The notes under the pieces: generated by a model
Databases searched by the model: none
Told to the model about the DNA's origin: nothing
The model's input: only the letters and a program-made list of their open reading frames with translations
Assembly (NCBI GenBank): GCA_013141065.1
Contig: JABFRR010000008.1
Location: 315,464 to 379,463, forward strand
From: Bacteriovoracaceae bacterium
GTDB lineage: Bacteria > Bdellovibrionota > Bacteriovoracia > Bacteriovoracales > Bacteriovoracaceae
DNA length: 64,000 bases
Direction of reading: 5' to 3'
In this document: positions 17,643 to 28,936 of the stretch, one piece after another
How positions within the stretch are numbered: the first letter of the stretch is position 1
How the letters are laid out: every line of letters begins with the position of its first letter
Made by a program: the position numbers and the translations under genes

Positions 17643-19106
17643 TTAAAATGTGAAAATCGCTCCTACTTTAGCAGATGTATCTTTGAATTGCTCTTCTTTT
17701 GTAGTGCCATTAAAATTTGCTTTATTTGATAAAATTTGAAGCCCTGCACTCAGTGTAATATTTGTCTCATAGACATATTGTCCTCCAAATTCTAGTCGAT
17801 AATTTGAACTTGATTCATCTGCTCCAAATATTCGAACCTTTTCCTTATAAGATGAAGTTAGTAGAAAATCTATGAGCATGTACATTCGCATACCTTCATA
17901 TATTGGTATGCTTCCTCGGGTTCCCAAAAGCAGGCCACTAAATGTAAATGTTGTAAAATTATCAGCAGTATTTGTATTTAGACCGTAACTATAATTTCCA
18001 TAGCCACCATAAACATCAACCTGAGGCCCATAAAAAAAGCCCATTGGTAAATATTTATAACCTATTTTTAAACGTAGTGACGAATTGTCTGTTGAGTTAC
18101 TTTCATCAGTAAATGTTCCAATATCTTTTGAATAACTTCCTAGTTTTTTTCCAAAATCTAGACCTATCCACCAATTTCTCGTTGCCCAAATTTCTGCCTC
18201 TAAATCACCACCAATCAATAGGCCATCCATAGATTTTTCAGCAGTTCCTGATTGCGAAACTGATCCAGAACCTATATTTAGGTAGATTCCGATTGAACCT
18301 AACTTTCCAAATTCAAGATCTTCTTTATTGTCAAATGAAACTTGTTCTACTGCTTTTCTTGATTCAACTGCACGGACCTTTACCCAATCTTCTAAACGTA
18401 ATTTTTTATTTCCTTCATAGCTTAAGACACGTGCTTGTGCTTGGTTATCACTTACGTCAAATACTCTTGCATCTGCTATTTTTTCTGTTTGATAGTCAAT
18501 GACTTCTTTTAATAGAGGATGCTGTCTTTTATTGGTTGGTCTTTCTATGACAACTTCACTTCCATTATATATCTGAGATTTTTTTCCAATATCAATTGTA
18601 AATTGATCACCCAAAACGCCCTTCACTCGGCCACTATAAGGAATCGTTTTTTCATAAATATCTAACCAGTTTTTAATTGTTTGAGATATGACTAAGGAGT
18701 CATTCGTTTTTAAAAGTGTTTGTTCTTTGAAATATCGATCTTCACCATTTTCCCCAATAACTTCGACTCTCACGTCGCTACTATTGGCACCAATCGCAAG
18801 AGAAATTCTAATTAATGTTCCCGCTTTTGTTTTATCTGCAACAACTTTTAAAACATCTTTGTTGTTTAAGTGACTTTCTAAGTTTTTAGAATATTGACCC
18901 AAGATATTTATTAATTCTGAATTTGATTTATAAGTGCACCATGTTCCATCTTTAATATAATTTTCAATATTTTCAAAAACCTGAAAACCTACTTTATTAT
19001 CAACTCCATCCGTAACTGGTAAAAGCATGCAACTTCTCATCGACTCCGCTGCATATAAGTTTCCCGATATAAAAAATAAAAATAAAATCAATAAACTCTT
19101 GTTCAT
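17643..19106 (-). CDS. Outer-membrane beta-barrel protein with FlgT-like middle domain
   Basis: A 487-residue protein with an N-terminal signal peptide (LLILFLFFISGNLYAAE). Residues about 155-245 (SGRVKGVLGDQFTIDIGKKSQIYNGSEVVIE) resemble the SH3-like C-terminal domain of FlgT-type proteins. From about 265 to the end there are repeated aromatic-rich beta strands, ending AKVGAIFTF with a terminal Phe, the signal for Bam-mediated barrel assembly. Function unknown. It overlaps the upstream helix-turn-helix gene by four bases (ATGA), so the two are translationally coupled. Confidence 0.7.
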   Translation of the reverse strand: MNKSLLILFLFFISGNLYAAESMRSCMLLPVTDGVDNKVGFQVFENIENYIKDGTWCTYKSNSELINILGQYSKNLESHLNNKDVLKVVADKTKAGTLIRISLAIGANSSDVRVEVIGENGEDRYFKEQTLLKTNDSLVISQTIKNWLDIYEKTIPYSGRVKGVLGDQFTIDIGKKSQIYNGSEVVIERPTNKRQHPLLKEVIDYQTEKIADARVFDVSDNQAQARVLSYEGNKKLRLEDWVKVRAVESRKAVEQVSFDNKEDLEFGKLGSIGIYLNIGSGSVSQSGTAEKSMDGLLIGGDLEAEIWATRNWWIGLDFGKKLGSYSKDIGTFTDESNSTDNSSLRLKIGYKYLPMGFFYGPQVDVYGGYGNYSYGLNTNTADNFTTFTFSGLLLGTRGSIPIYEGMRMYMLIDFLLTSSYKEKVRIFGADESSSNYRLEFGGQYVYETNITLSAGLQILSNKANFNGTTKEEQFKDTSAKVGAIFTF

Positions 19107-19414
19107 TGCTCTATCTCTGGAAGAGGCGGAAGTTTAATTGGCTTTATTCTTGACTCGTAAACCTGAAGAAGCATTTTAAGATCATTAATCTCCTCTTCTA
19201 GTTCTCGATTTTTCTTTTTAATTAAATTATTTTCTAACTTTAATGAATGGTCTTCTTTGCTGCTTTGAATTTCTTTTGTCCATATAAAGTACTTTCCATT
19301 TTCTTCTTTGTACTTAATTACACCTGATTTTATCGAACGCCTGATCGTTGATATTGAAGTTTTTTTAACTGCCGCGTATTCTAAAATTGATAACCAAAAT
19401 CCTTCTTGATTCAT
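19103..19414 (-). CDS. Small helix-turn-helix plus coiled-coil protein
   Basis: A 103-residue protein. Residues 10-45 (EYAAVKKTSISTIRRSIKSGVIKYKEENGKYFIW) have the layout of an excisionase/MerR-type winged helix-turn-helix, including the wing with a basic-aromatic strand. Residues 55-92 form a charged coiled coil (LENNLIKKKNRELEEEINDLKMLL), ending in a proline-rich tail. It may be a DNA-binding regulator of the operon it heads. Translationally coupled to the barrel protein, which is unusual for a regulator. Confidence 0.6.
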   Translation of the reverse strand: MNQEGFWLSILEYAAVKKTSISTIRRSIKSGVIKYKEENGKYFIWTKEIQSSKEDHSLKLENNLIKKKNRELEEEINDLKMLLQVYESRIKPIKLPPLPEIEQ

Positions 19415-19540
19415 GAATCCCCCATTGAGTACTCACATTCTAACTTAAATTTCATTAGGATAGAATATTTTTAAAACCGTGAGTTTTACTCGGTCATTAT
19501 AAAATTTTCTTTTTTTTCTCACGATGATATCCTTTAAGAC

Positions 19541-20719
19541 ATGTATCACAATATAGACATCTCTCCTTTTAAAAATAAAAAAACGGCTTTAGTTCTTTCC
19601 GGTGGTGTAGTTAAGGCTGCTTCCTGGCATCTTGGAGTTGCATTAGCACTTGAAGAAATGGGATTTGTTTTAAAACATAATAAATCACCACATGACGTTG
19701 ACCATGAAATATCAACCTACGTTGGCTCAAGTGCCGGCTCGCTGATTAATCTTTATTTTGCTTCTGGCTTTAAACCCATAGACATTATTGACGCCACAAT
19801 AAACCGCAAAAATGCACAAACATCACTTAAGGCGATTACTTACGCAGACATGCTTTCACGCAAAATGCCTGCAAGACATCCTTTTAATTTTGATTTTTAT
19901 AATCCGTTTGAAGGGTTTCCACCTCTTCTAAAGCAAATGGCAAAGCCTCTTTTGTCAATTTCTGGTTTATTTTCCACTGAAGGATTAAATCAATACATGC
20001 AAAAGAATGTGATAATCTCTCAAGCATTTGAAGATTACGCATCTGACTTATTTGTTGTTGCTACTCAGCTCGATCATTCTCGAAAAGTTATTTTTGGAAA
20101 ATATAATTACCCAAGCCCCATCCATGACTCCACTGCCGAATATTATACCGGTGTTGATGTGAGTTTGGCCGTTTCTGCGAGCATGAGTGTTCCCCCGTTT
20201 TATGCTCCTTTTCCAATTAAAAACCCTCGAACATCACAAGTAGATTTTTATATAGATGGCGAAATTAGAGAAACTTTGTCTAACCACGTAGCTGTCGATA
20301 ATAAATGTGAATTAATTATTAGTTCTTGGACCCATACGCCTTATCACTATCATGACGAAATCGGTTCACTTATTAATTATGGTCTTCCCGCGATTTGTAT
20401 GCAGGCGATTTATTTAATGATTCAAAAGAAGATTGTTGAATCACGAAGTAAAAACATTCTTGCTAAAGATGTCATTGACACTGTTAACGATTATATGAGC
20501 TCTCAAAATTTTAGTGTTAAAGATAGAACTAAAATAACATCTATTCTTGAAAGAAAGCTGAACTATAACCCCAATATTAAATTCATAGACATTCATCCAG
20601 ACCATTCTCACTATAAACTTTTTTTTACTAATTCTTTTTCTTTAGATCCTCAAAAATCAAAATATATTATGACGGCTGGATATAAAAAAACATTAGAAGT
20701 TTTTAAAAAGTTAGAATGA
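19541..20719 (+). CDS. Patatin-like phospholipase
   Basis: A 392-residue predicted serine lipase. The nucleophile elbow is GSSAG with Ser64, the oxyanion loop is LSGGVVKAASWHLG (residues 19-32, GG-x3-A rather than the common GGGxRG), and the catalytic Asp is in IDGEIRE. No signal peptide, so it acts in the cytoplasm or is exported by another route. It overlaps the deacetylase-like gene by four bases (ATGA). The substrate could be phospholipid or storage polymer; not determinable here. Confidence 0.9.
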   Translation: MYHNIDISPFKNKKTALVLSGGVVKAASWHLGVALALEEMGFVLKHNKSPHDVDHEISTYVGSSAGSLINLYFASGFKPIDIIDATINRKNAQTSLKAITYADMLSRKMPARHPFNFDFYNPFEGFPPLLKQMAKPLLSISGLFSTEGLNQYMQKNVIISQAFEDYASDLFVVATQLDHSRKVIFGKYNYPSPIHDSTAEYYTGVDVSLAVSASMSVPPFYAPFPIKNPRTSQVDFYIDGEIRETLSNHVAVDNKCELIISSWTHTPYHYHDEIGSLINYGLPAICMQAIYLMIQKKIVESRSKNILAKDVIDTVNDYMSSQNFSVKDRTKITSILERKLNYNPNIKFIDIHPDHSHYKLFFTNSFSLDPQKSKYIMTAGYKKTLEVFKKLE

Positions 20720-21618
20720 AAGTTTTTACATCCGAACTCTACCCACTTGGATTACCAGTCAATCATCGATTTCCCGCAATAAAATATAAAATTTTAAAGC
20801 AATACTTACTTGAAGAAAATATTATTCAGTTAGAAAACTTAAAAGAAAGTCCTCTTGCAAGCTTTGAAGAATTAAATCTTGCCCACACTGATGAATACAT
20901 TTTTCAAATGAAAAGTGGCAATATCCCCCCTGAAATAATGAAGCGAATTGGTTTTCCTTGGAGTGTCGATCTTTATCTTCGAAGTTGTGCCACGGTTGGT
21001 GGCACCCTTGCGGCAAGCCAATGTGCCTTGGTTGAAGGAATTTCTGGAAACCTTGCCGGAGGAACACATCATTCTCATAAAGACCGTGGAGAGGGATATT
21101 GTGTTTTTAATGACATTGCTGTTTCAACACGCTTCTTACAGGCAAACAAGCTTGTTCAAAATGTTGCTATCATTGATTTAGACGTTCACCAGGGTAATGG
21201 TAATTCAAGCATATTGTTTTATGATCCTAATGTTTTCATATTCAGTGTGCATGGTGAAAAAAACTATCCTTTTAAAAAAGTTCCGTCTCATTTAGACATA
21301 GGCCTTCCTGATGGATGTGAAGATGAAGAATATATTGAAGCTCTTCTTATGGGAATGGATGAGATAATTAAATTCAATCCAGACTTTGTTTTTTATATTA
21401 TGGGAGCAGATCCACTCATATACGACAGACTTGGAACGCTTAATATTTCTTTTGACGGATTAATGAGGAGAGACCGAATTGTAATTCGCTTTTGTTTTGA
21501 AAACAAAATTCCGCTTGTTCTGACCCTCGGTGGTGGATACTCTGAACCAATAATTCATTCTGTCCATGCCTATGCCAATACCTACAGAGTAGTTAATGAA
21601 ATCTATTGCAAAACTTAA
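20716..21618 (+). CDS. Histone deacetylase-family (AcuC-like) hydrolase
   Basis: A 300-residue zinc hydrolase of the arginase/deacetylase fold. The active-site dyad is His118-His119 in GGTHHSHKD; zinc ligands are Asp156 and His158 in DLDVHQGNG and Asp232 in GADP; GGGY near residue 279 carries the transition-state Tyr. Bacterial relatives remove acetyl groups from lysine side chains, polyamines or acetoin-pathway proteins. Coupled to the patatin gene. It ends one base before the end of the convergent repeat protein gene. Confidence 0.93.
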   Translation: MKVFTSELYPLGLPVNHRFPAIKYKILKQYLLEENIIQLENLKESPLASFEELNLAHTDEYIFQMKSGNIPPEIMKRIGFPWSVDLYLRSCATVGGTLAASQCALVEGISGNLAGGTHHSHKDRGEGYCVFNDIAVSTRFLQANKLVQNVAIIDLDVHQGNGNSSILFYDPNVFIFSVHGEKNYPFKKVPSHLDIGLPDGCEDEEYIEALLMGMDEIIKFNPDFVFYIMGADPLIYDRLGTLNISFDGLMRRDRIVIRFCFENKIPLVLTLGGGYSEPIIHSVHAYANTYRVVNEIYCKT

Positions 21619-21619
21619 C

Positions 21620-23968
21620 CTAGAGCTGCTCAACGAGGTATGAACCCTCTGAGCAATATGATTTTAAGAAACCAGTTGATCCATCTGTATAGTCAACTCT
21701 GATACCGATAAGACCTTCTTGGTCTCCACCAATAAATATTTTTTCCGCTAATTCTGGTGTTTCATTGCTAAAATTTCCATCATTGTCCAAATAGTTAAGT
21801 TCAACAAACATCTCTCCTTGTTTGTTTTTCCCATTTGCTTTTACATCTCTAATGTCTTTTGAAAGATTGATTTGTATTAAGCATCTCTGCCCCAAATTTT
21901 TCATGTCTTTTTGTTCAAGAACCTTGTTGATAAAATCTTGCCCTGGAACTTCAATCTCATTAACATTCTGAGTACCAACATAGAGAGTTGAATCAAGATG
22001 CTTAAACTCTAAATATTTTCTTTCGTTTTCCACAATAGTAGGTACATTTATCTCATAAGCACTTAGGGCCTTCTTTTTTGAGCTAACCTTTGCCCCAAAA
22101 AATCCTACTTTATCTGCTTGGATATTCAATTCCTTTACTTTTTTCCCGAGTAAGCTTCGAGTAGAAAAATTGTAAACTTCTCTTTTTCCTTCTTTGAAAA
22201 TTGGATCTTCGTAATACATTTCACCGTCACCCAGATAGATGATTTTTTGTGAGCTCTCATTATTACTTAAGAGATATCTCAGCATTACATTTCCAGGACT
22301 CACTCCTAATATCATTATGTAGCTAGCGCCACTTCCTGAAGGCAGTGTCTTGAAGTTCTTATTTAAGTAAATTTTTCCTTGATATTCTCTATCAAGCTCG
22401 ACATCTTGAATACTCTCGTCGATTGCGACCATTATGAGACTACCCACAATGTTAAGAGACCTTTTCTCTAAATACTTTTGAATACCTTCTTCATTTATAA
22501 GTGGCACTGTCATTTCACTTCTTAATAAATCTATTTCCACTCGTGTTGGAATATTTCCTAATGATTGAACGACTCCGGTTTGAATACTCATTGATTTTTC
22601 TAGTGAGTAATCAAATTTTATTTCACCAATTGCCTGGTCATCCACTCTTTCACTGCGCTCATAATCAGGTACAAATTCAAAACCTGTTGCCATTCTCACT
22701 GAGTGAGTACCCATATTTATTTCTTTGGCACGAAGCTTGAGAGTAGTCATTTCTACATCATTGTTTTTTTCCAAGCTTCCCATAAAGGCATTTTCAATTG
22801 AGGGAACCGGTGCAGCCTGAGACTTAGTTGTATAATCATAAACAACTCTATCTTCATTATTCATGGCTTCTTTAAGTGCCTGAGTATCCATCGTTGTTTC
22901 AAATTTTAGTTTATGATTTTGAATATTCATTCTTGCATTCACTTTAGAATCGCTCACTGTTTCTGAATGAATCTCTCTTTTAATGACTTCTTTTACCGTT
23001 GAAGATATTGGAGAATTAAAAATTTTCTTTGGCGCTGCTTTTGAGTAGTCAAACATTACTAAGTCATCTACTTCATCTACAACCTGGGCCCTTGTTTCAA
23101 TGGGCGCACTGTTTGCTATTACGGCAGACTGGGTTAGCTTTACTTCATCTTCTGTCTCGGTCATATCAACTGCGATATTTGCTTCAATTTTTTCTATGTC
23201 ATTATTATTTTCCGAGGCTTCCATATAAGAAGTCGCACTTGTTGGCACTGATTCAGCTTCTGTATTGGTTGTATAATCGTTTGATACAATGTCTTCGCTA
23301 TTCAAAGCTTCTTTTGCTGCAGAAAACTTTGGAGAATCTAAATTTTTTTCTGGTTCTGCTTTTGAGTAGCCAAGCATATCTAAGTCATCTTTCTCTACTG
23401 CAACATTAGCTTCAATCTCTTTTAGGTCTTTTTTATTTTCTATATTCAACTGTGGAATTACTGAACTTGCAAAACATTCAATATTAATCATTTCTGAATA
23501 AAATCTTTTTAAAGAAATCATCTCACTATTATTAATTTCATATTGCTTAAATTCATTTGTACTTAATGGTGCTGAAGATACTAGTGATACAGAATCAACT
23601 AACAGAGTCGCTTCAGGAAATGATGGCTTTATTTCATTCCAGTTTTTATTTACAACAATATACTTTTCTTCAGATTTTTTAAGGGCTAAATCTTTAACGA
23701 TCTTAATTCGACTTGCACTGATCTTTTTCTTCACTTCTTTTTCTATTGTTGCAACAATTACGTCTGTCACATTTTTTGAAACCCTAGTGGCCACTAAACC
23801 TTGATTTTGATTTGAAAAATGCTCTATGTTTGTAAGAGCGTTTTTGAAGCCATTTAGATCGATTTTTTTAGGCTCATTCCTTTCAAATGAATACGATAAA
23901 GCGCCGAACACACTGGTTGTGATTAATGCACAAGAAATTGATTGAGTTAAAAATCTTTTATTCATCAT
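21620..23968 (-). CDS. Large secreted protein with internal repeats, function unknown
   Basis: A 782-residue protein with an N-terminal signal or membrane segment (SISCALITTSVFGALSYSF). Residues 185-410 contain a diverged duplication: DDLDMLGYSKAEPEK (194-208) against DDLVMFDYSKAAPKK (301-315); NSEDIVSNDYTTNTEAESVP against NNEDRVVYDYTTKSQAAPVP; ENNNDIE against EKNNDVE; IEANVAV against IEANIAV. A further FDYSLEKS lies near 450. The C-terminal 350 residues look like a globular beta-rich domain with glycine turns. No family recognised. The repeated acidic linker suggests a periplasm- or envelope-spanning spacer. Confidence 0.65.
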   Translation of the reverse strand: MMNKRFLTQSISCALITTSVFGALSYSFERNEPKKIDLNGFKNALTNIEHFSNQNQGLVATRVSKNVTDVIVATIEKEVKKKISASRIKIVKDLALKKSEEKYIVVNKNWNEIKPSFPEATLLVDSVSLVSSAPLSTNEFKQYEINNSEMISLKRFYSEMINIECFASSVIPQLNIENKKDLKEIEANVAVEKDDLDMLGYSKAEPEKNLDSPKFSAAKEALNSEDIVSNDYTTNTEAESVPTSATSYMEASENNNDIEKIEANIAVDMTETEDEVKLTQSAVIANSAPIETRAQVVDEVDDLVMFDYSKAAPKKIFNSPISSTVKEVIKREIHSETVSDSKVNARMNIQNHKLKFETTMDTQALKEAMNNEDRVVYDYTTKSQAAPVPSIENAFMGSLEKNNDVEMTTLKLRAKEINMGTHSVRMATGFEFVPDYERSERVDDQAIGEIKFDYSLEKSMSIQTGVVQSLGNIPTRVEIDLLRSEMTVPLINEEGIQKYLEKRSLNIVGSLIMVAIDESIQDVELDREYQGKIYLNKNFKTLPSGSGASYIMILGVSPGNVMLRYLLSNNESSQKIIYLGDGEMYYEDPIFKEGKREVYNFSTRSLLGKKVKELNIQADKVGFFGAKVSSKKKALSAYEINVPTIVENERKYLEFKHLDSTLYVGTQNVNEIEVPGQDFINKVLEQKDMKNLGQRCLIQINLSKDIRDVKANGKNKQGEMFVELNYLDNDGNFSNETPELAEKIFIGGDQEGLIGIRVDYTDGSTGFLKSYCSEGSYLVEQL

Positions 23969-24038
23969 AGCGATGATTAAATTCTAATGGAGATTTAAGG
24001 GGGTGCAAGAAAAGTGAAGCTTTTGCCTAGAAGAAAGT

Positions 24039-24070
24039 GAGTACTCAGGGAATGAATTCCTTGAGTACTC
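24039..24070 (-). terminator. Large hairpin after atpC
   Basis: GAGTACTCA and TGAGTACTC are inverted around an inner imperfect stem (GGGAAT/ATTCCT), giving about 15 base pairs. On the minus strand it is followed by a T/C-rich stretch, fitting termination of the seven-gene atp operon. It lies between atpC and the start of the repeat protein. Confidence 0.6.
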
Positions 24071-24080
24071 GAGTGTCTGA

Positions 24081-24506
24081 TTATTTTGCTTTATTAAATT
24101 CTGCTAATTGAATACGAAGCTTGGCCCTTTCCGCTTTTTGAATGTATTCGTCTACTTCTTCAGGTGTTAAACCTTCAGTGTTTTTTAATTTGTCTTCTGC
24201 ATTTTGTAATGAAAGCTTTGCTCTTTCAACATTAACATCCGTGCTTTCTTCTGCAGTATTGGCCAAAACGACTATCTTATTATCTAGAAGCTTACAAACA
24301 CCACTAGATATTGCAAATGTTCTATCCGCATAATCCGCTCCACCAAAAACCGTAAGTGCTCCTGTTGAGAGTTTCGTTACGATATGAGTGTGGTTTTCTA
24401 AAACATTAATTTGCCCGCGAACCGTTGGTATTAATAACGATTCTGCAGGCATATTTTTAGCAATAATTTTTGAAGGCGTAAGAATATCAACTACAAAATA
24501 TTTCAT
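24081..24506 (-). CDS. atpC: ATP synthase epsilon subunit
   Basis: Central-stalk subunit that couples and inhibits F1. The N-terminal beta-sandwich (VDILTPSKIIAKNMPAESLLIPTVRGQINVLENHTHIVTKL) carries the family pattern P-x-x-x-G-x-x-x-[IV]-L-x-x-H-x. A C-terminal two-helix domain follows. Length 141 is normal. Last gene of the operon, two bases after atpD. Confidence 0.95.
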   Translation of the reverse strand: MKYFVVDILTPSKIIAKNMPAESLLIPTVRGQINVLENHTHIVTKLSTGALTVFGGADYADRTFAISSGVCKLLDNKIVVLANTAEESTDVNVERAKLSLQNAEDKLKNTEGLTPEEVDEYIQKAERAKLRIQLAEFNKAK

Positions 24507-24508
24507 TT

Positions 24509-25936
<1,428 letters not shown>

Positions 25937-25946
25937 CTAATAGTCT

Positions 25947-26825
25947 TTAACCGTTCAGCGACTCAGCACCAGACACTACTTCAGATAACTCTGTTGTAAT
26001 CGCTGCTTGTCTCAGTTTGTTCATTTTTATTGATAATGTTCTAATTGCTTTTTTACAATTTGTAGATGCAGAATCCATCGCACTCATTCTCGAACCATGC
26101 TCAGCTGCCACTGCATCTAAAAGTGCAGTATAAAGTGTGCTGATATAAGTTTGAGGAATAATCGTATTTAAAATTTCAGTAGGATTTGGATCATACTTAA
26201 AATCAAATGGAAACTTTTCTCTCAACTCTTCTTTTTCTGCTATGTCTAACGTTAATGGTAAAAGTTGTTTAACCGTTGGATCAAAGGCTATTGCCGATTG
26301 AAATACGTTATAAGCAACTAATACATTTCCTACTTCACCAGCTTTAAAAAGTTCAGATAATTCTGTAGCAACTTGTTCCATCTCGACAAAGGTTGGTTCA
26401 TTTTTCGTAAACGTATATGTTTTACCTTTATTGTAATTCGTTGCTAAGAGGTCTCTTACTTTTTTACCAATGAAGTATGATTTTACTTCAAGGCCAGCTG
26501 CTTGTGATTCATCTAAATACTTTCTTACTTTTTTAGCAAGTTGTGAATTGTACGATCCGCATAGTCCTTTATCAGATGAGATAACTAAAAGTATGGCTTT
26601 TTTGTTATCTTTTTTCTCTTCTAAGAACTCATGGCTAAAATTTTGAACAAGTGCAGAAACTGTTTTAATTGTTTCTTCTAACTCACGTGCATATGGACGT
26701 GAGTTTAAAATATTGTTTTGAGCTTTAGCTAATTTTGCAGCCGAAACGAGCTTCATCGCTTGCGTGATTTTAGAAGTACTTTTGGTACTTTTAATTTTCT
26801 TTTTAAGCTCTTTAATATTCGCCAT
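25947..26825 (-). CDS. atpG: ATP synthase gamma subunit
   Basis: Rotor shaft of F1. N-terminal KELKKKIKSTKSTSKITQAMKLVSAAKL and C-terminal EHGSRMSAMDSASTNCKK...LRQAAITTELSEVVSGAES are the two conserved coiled-coil helices. 292 residues, typical. 19 bases ahead of atpD. Confidence 0.97.
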   Translation of the reverse strand: MANIKELKKKIKSTKSTSKITQAMKLVSAAKLAKAQNNILNSRPYARELEETIKTVSALVQNFSHEFLEEKKDNKKAILLVISSDKGLCGSYNSQLAKKVRKYLDESQAAGLEVKSYFIGKKVRDLLATNYNKGKTYTFTKNEPTFVEMEQVATELSELFKAGEVGNVLVAYNVFQSAIAFDPTVKQLLPLTLDIAEKEELREKFPFDFKYDPNPTEILNTIIPQTYISTLYTALLDAVAAEHGSRMSAMDSASTNCKKAIRTLSIKMNKLRQAAITTELSEVVSGAESLNG

Positions 26826-26847
26826 TGTTTATTCCTAATTAAACTTC

Positions 26848-28356
26848 TTAGTATTTCTTTGTTGCTAAGAAAGCTTTAACCGCTTCGAGGATTTTTCCTT
26901 CGTTGCCACCAGAAATTTCTTTTGAAGTTGAAATTTCTTTCATTACTTCACCATGTCTTGAGTGTAAAAATTCTAAAATATCCTTTTCAGCTACTCTTAC
27001 TTTTGGTGTTGGAACTACGTCTAATAAACCTTTTGTCGCGACTAAAATTGATACCGCTTGGTCGATAACATCAGCTGGAGCGTATTGATCTTGCTTTAGA
27101 AGTTCAACTAGTCTCTCACCTCTATTAAGCTGTCTCTTTGTTGCTTCATCTAAGTCAGATCCGAAAGCTGCAAAAGCTGCAAGTTCTCTGTACTGAGCAA
27201 GGTCAAGTCTAAGTGTTCCTGCAACTTTTTTCATTGCTTTAATTTGAGCAGATCCACCAACACGAGAAACTGAAAGACCAACGTTTACCGCTGGACGAAT
27301 ACCTGAGTTGAATAAATCAGACTCTAAGAAGATCTGGCCATCAGTAATCGAAATAACGTTTGTTGGAATATAAGCAGAAACGTCACCTTCTTGAGTTTCG
27401 ATGATTGGTAGTGCTGTTAAAGATCCATTTCCAAGAGCGTCGTTAAGTTTACATCCACGCTCAAGAAGTCTTGAGTGAAGGAAGAATACGTCACCAGGAA
27501 ATGCTTCTCTTCCAGGTGGACGACGAAGAAGAAGTGACATTTGTCTATAAGCTTGAGCTTGTTTAGTTAAGTCGTCATATACGATAACTGCATGGCGACC
27601 GCTGTCTCTGTAGTACTCGCCCATTGTACAACCAGTGTATGGTGCAAGGAACTGCATAGGCGCAGAAGCTGAAGCAGTTGCTGAAACGATGATTGTATAA
27701 TCAAGAGCTCCAGCATCTTTTAATTTTTGTTGAACTTGTCTTACTGTAGATTGTTTTTGTCCAATGGCTACGTATACACAAACAACGTTTTTTCCTTTTT
27801 GATTGATAATTGTATCGATGGCAATAGCTGTTTTACCAGTCTTACGGTCACCAATGATAAGCTCTCTTTGTCCACGTCCGATTGGAATCATAGAATCGAT
27901 TGCTTTTAATCCAGTTTGAAGTGGCTCATGTACTGATTTTCTTGCGATTATCCCAGGTGCCTTTATTTCAACAACGCGAGTTTCTTTAGATTTAATTTCA
28001 CCCATACCGTCAATTGGCTCTCCAATGGCGTTAACAACTCTTCCTAAAAGAGCGTCACCAACTGGAACCTGAACGATTCTTTCAGTTCTTTTTACTGATG
28101 ATCCTTCTTTAATTCTTGTGTCTTCTCCAAGAATGGCAATACCAACGTTATTTGTTTCTAAGTTAAGAACCATTCCCGTTGTGCCTGATTCAAACTCAAC
28201 AAGTTCACCGTTCATAACGTTTTTAAGTCCGAATGCTCTTGCGATACCATCCCCAACTGTTAAAACTGTTCCAACTTCATCTACTTGAAGTCTTGTTTGA
28301 AAATTTGAGATTCTTTCTTTGATAATACTTGTAATCTCTTCTGGATTCATTGCCAT
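26848..28356 (-). CDS. atpA: ATP synthase alpha subunit
   Basis: Non-catalytic nucleotide-binding F1 subunit. P-loop GDRKTGKT near residue 170, arginine-finger segment [13 protein letters not shown], and [20 protein letters not shown]. 502 residues, typical. Start ATG at 28356 after AGAGGT. Confidence 0.98.
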   Translation of the reverse strand: MAMNPEEITSIIKERISNFQTRLQVDEVGTVLTVGDGIARAFGLKNVMNGELVEFESGTTGMVLNLETNNVGIAILGEDTRIKEGSSVKRTERIVQVPVGDALLGRVVNAIGEPIDGMGEIKSKETRVVEIKAPGIIARKSVHEPLQTGLKAIDSMIPIGRGQRELIIGDRKTGKTAIAIDTIINQKGKNVVCVYVAIGQKQSTVRQVQQKLKDAGALDYTIIVSATASASAPMQFLAPYTGCTMGEYYRDSGRHAVIVYDDLTKQAQAYRQMSLLLRRPPGREAFPGDVFFLHSRLLERGCKLNDALGNGSLTALPIIETQEGDVSAYIPTNVISITDGQIFLESDLFNSGIRPAVNVGLSVSRVGGSAQIKAMKKVAGTLRLDLAQYRELAAFAAFGSDLDEATKRQLNRGERLVELLKQDQYAPADVIDQAVSILVATKGLLDVVPTPKVRVAEKDILEFLHSRHGEVMKEISTSKEISGGNEGKILEAVKAFLATKKY

Positions 28357-28387
28357 TTTTTACCTCTTAGTCCTTTTTATTGGGCTA

Positions 28388-28927
28388 TTATGAATTTAAA
28401 ACACTGTCTTTAAATTTCTCTAATTGATTTTCTAGTGAAGCATCTAACTGTAGATCTTCAACCGTAACTCTATAACCTGCAGAGACATTTTCACTTTTTT
28501 TGTATTGTAAAATTGGCTCTCTTCCTAATTTTTGCTTTAAATAGTCTTTGAGTTTTTCTTTAACGTCCGCGGGAATTGTTTCTTCTGCGCCTTCGATTGT
28601 TCCTCTCAAAAAACCTTTATTGTGATCATCAATAACAATGACGTTTTTAAAGATCATTGGCATTAAACCAATTCTTTGCTCTTGAATAAGAAACTGAATA
28701 AAATTGATAGTGATTTGAGAAAGGTTCATTCTCTTCATTATTTCATTTAATACATTTAATTTTTCTTCGGCCGTAAAAACATCTAAAAAAAGTAATGTTT
28801 CAAGATCATTATTTTTATTAATCGCTTCAGTCAGTGTTGTTAATTCACTCACTAGATCGAGCTTCATTTCAACGCCTAATTCAACAATTGATTGTGCGTA
28901 TGCTTTTGCAATAATTTGTTCTTTCAT
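28388..28927 (-). CDS. atpH: ATP synthase delta subunit
   Basis: Links the peripheral stalk to the F1 crown. Starts with IIAKAYAQSIVELG (family: A..YA.ALFE.A); the C-terminal ENVSAGYRVTVEDLQLDASLENQLEKFKDSV corresponds to the conserved GG[FY]-x-[IV]-x4-x-D-x-S-x5-L pattern, with Ala-Gly in place of the usual Gly-Gly. 179 residues, typical. Confidence 0.94.
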   Translation of the reverse strand: MKEQIIAKAYAQSIVELGVEMKLDLVSELTTLTEAINKNNDLETLLFLDVFTAEEKLNVLNEIMKRMNLSQITINFIQFLIQEQRIGLMPMIFKNVIVIDDHNKGFLRGTIEGAEETIPADVKEKLKDYLKQKLGREPILQYKKSENVSAGYRVTVEDLQLDASLENQLEKFKDSVLNS

Positions 28928-28936
28928 TTGCTTGCC

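Noticed and set aside
22501..23409. Plus-strand open frames of 79 and 126 residues opposite the repeat protein
   Set aside because: They are leucine-rich antisense frames of the real minus-strand gene, with no ribosome site or start context.
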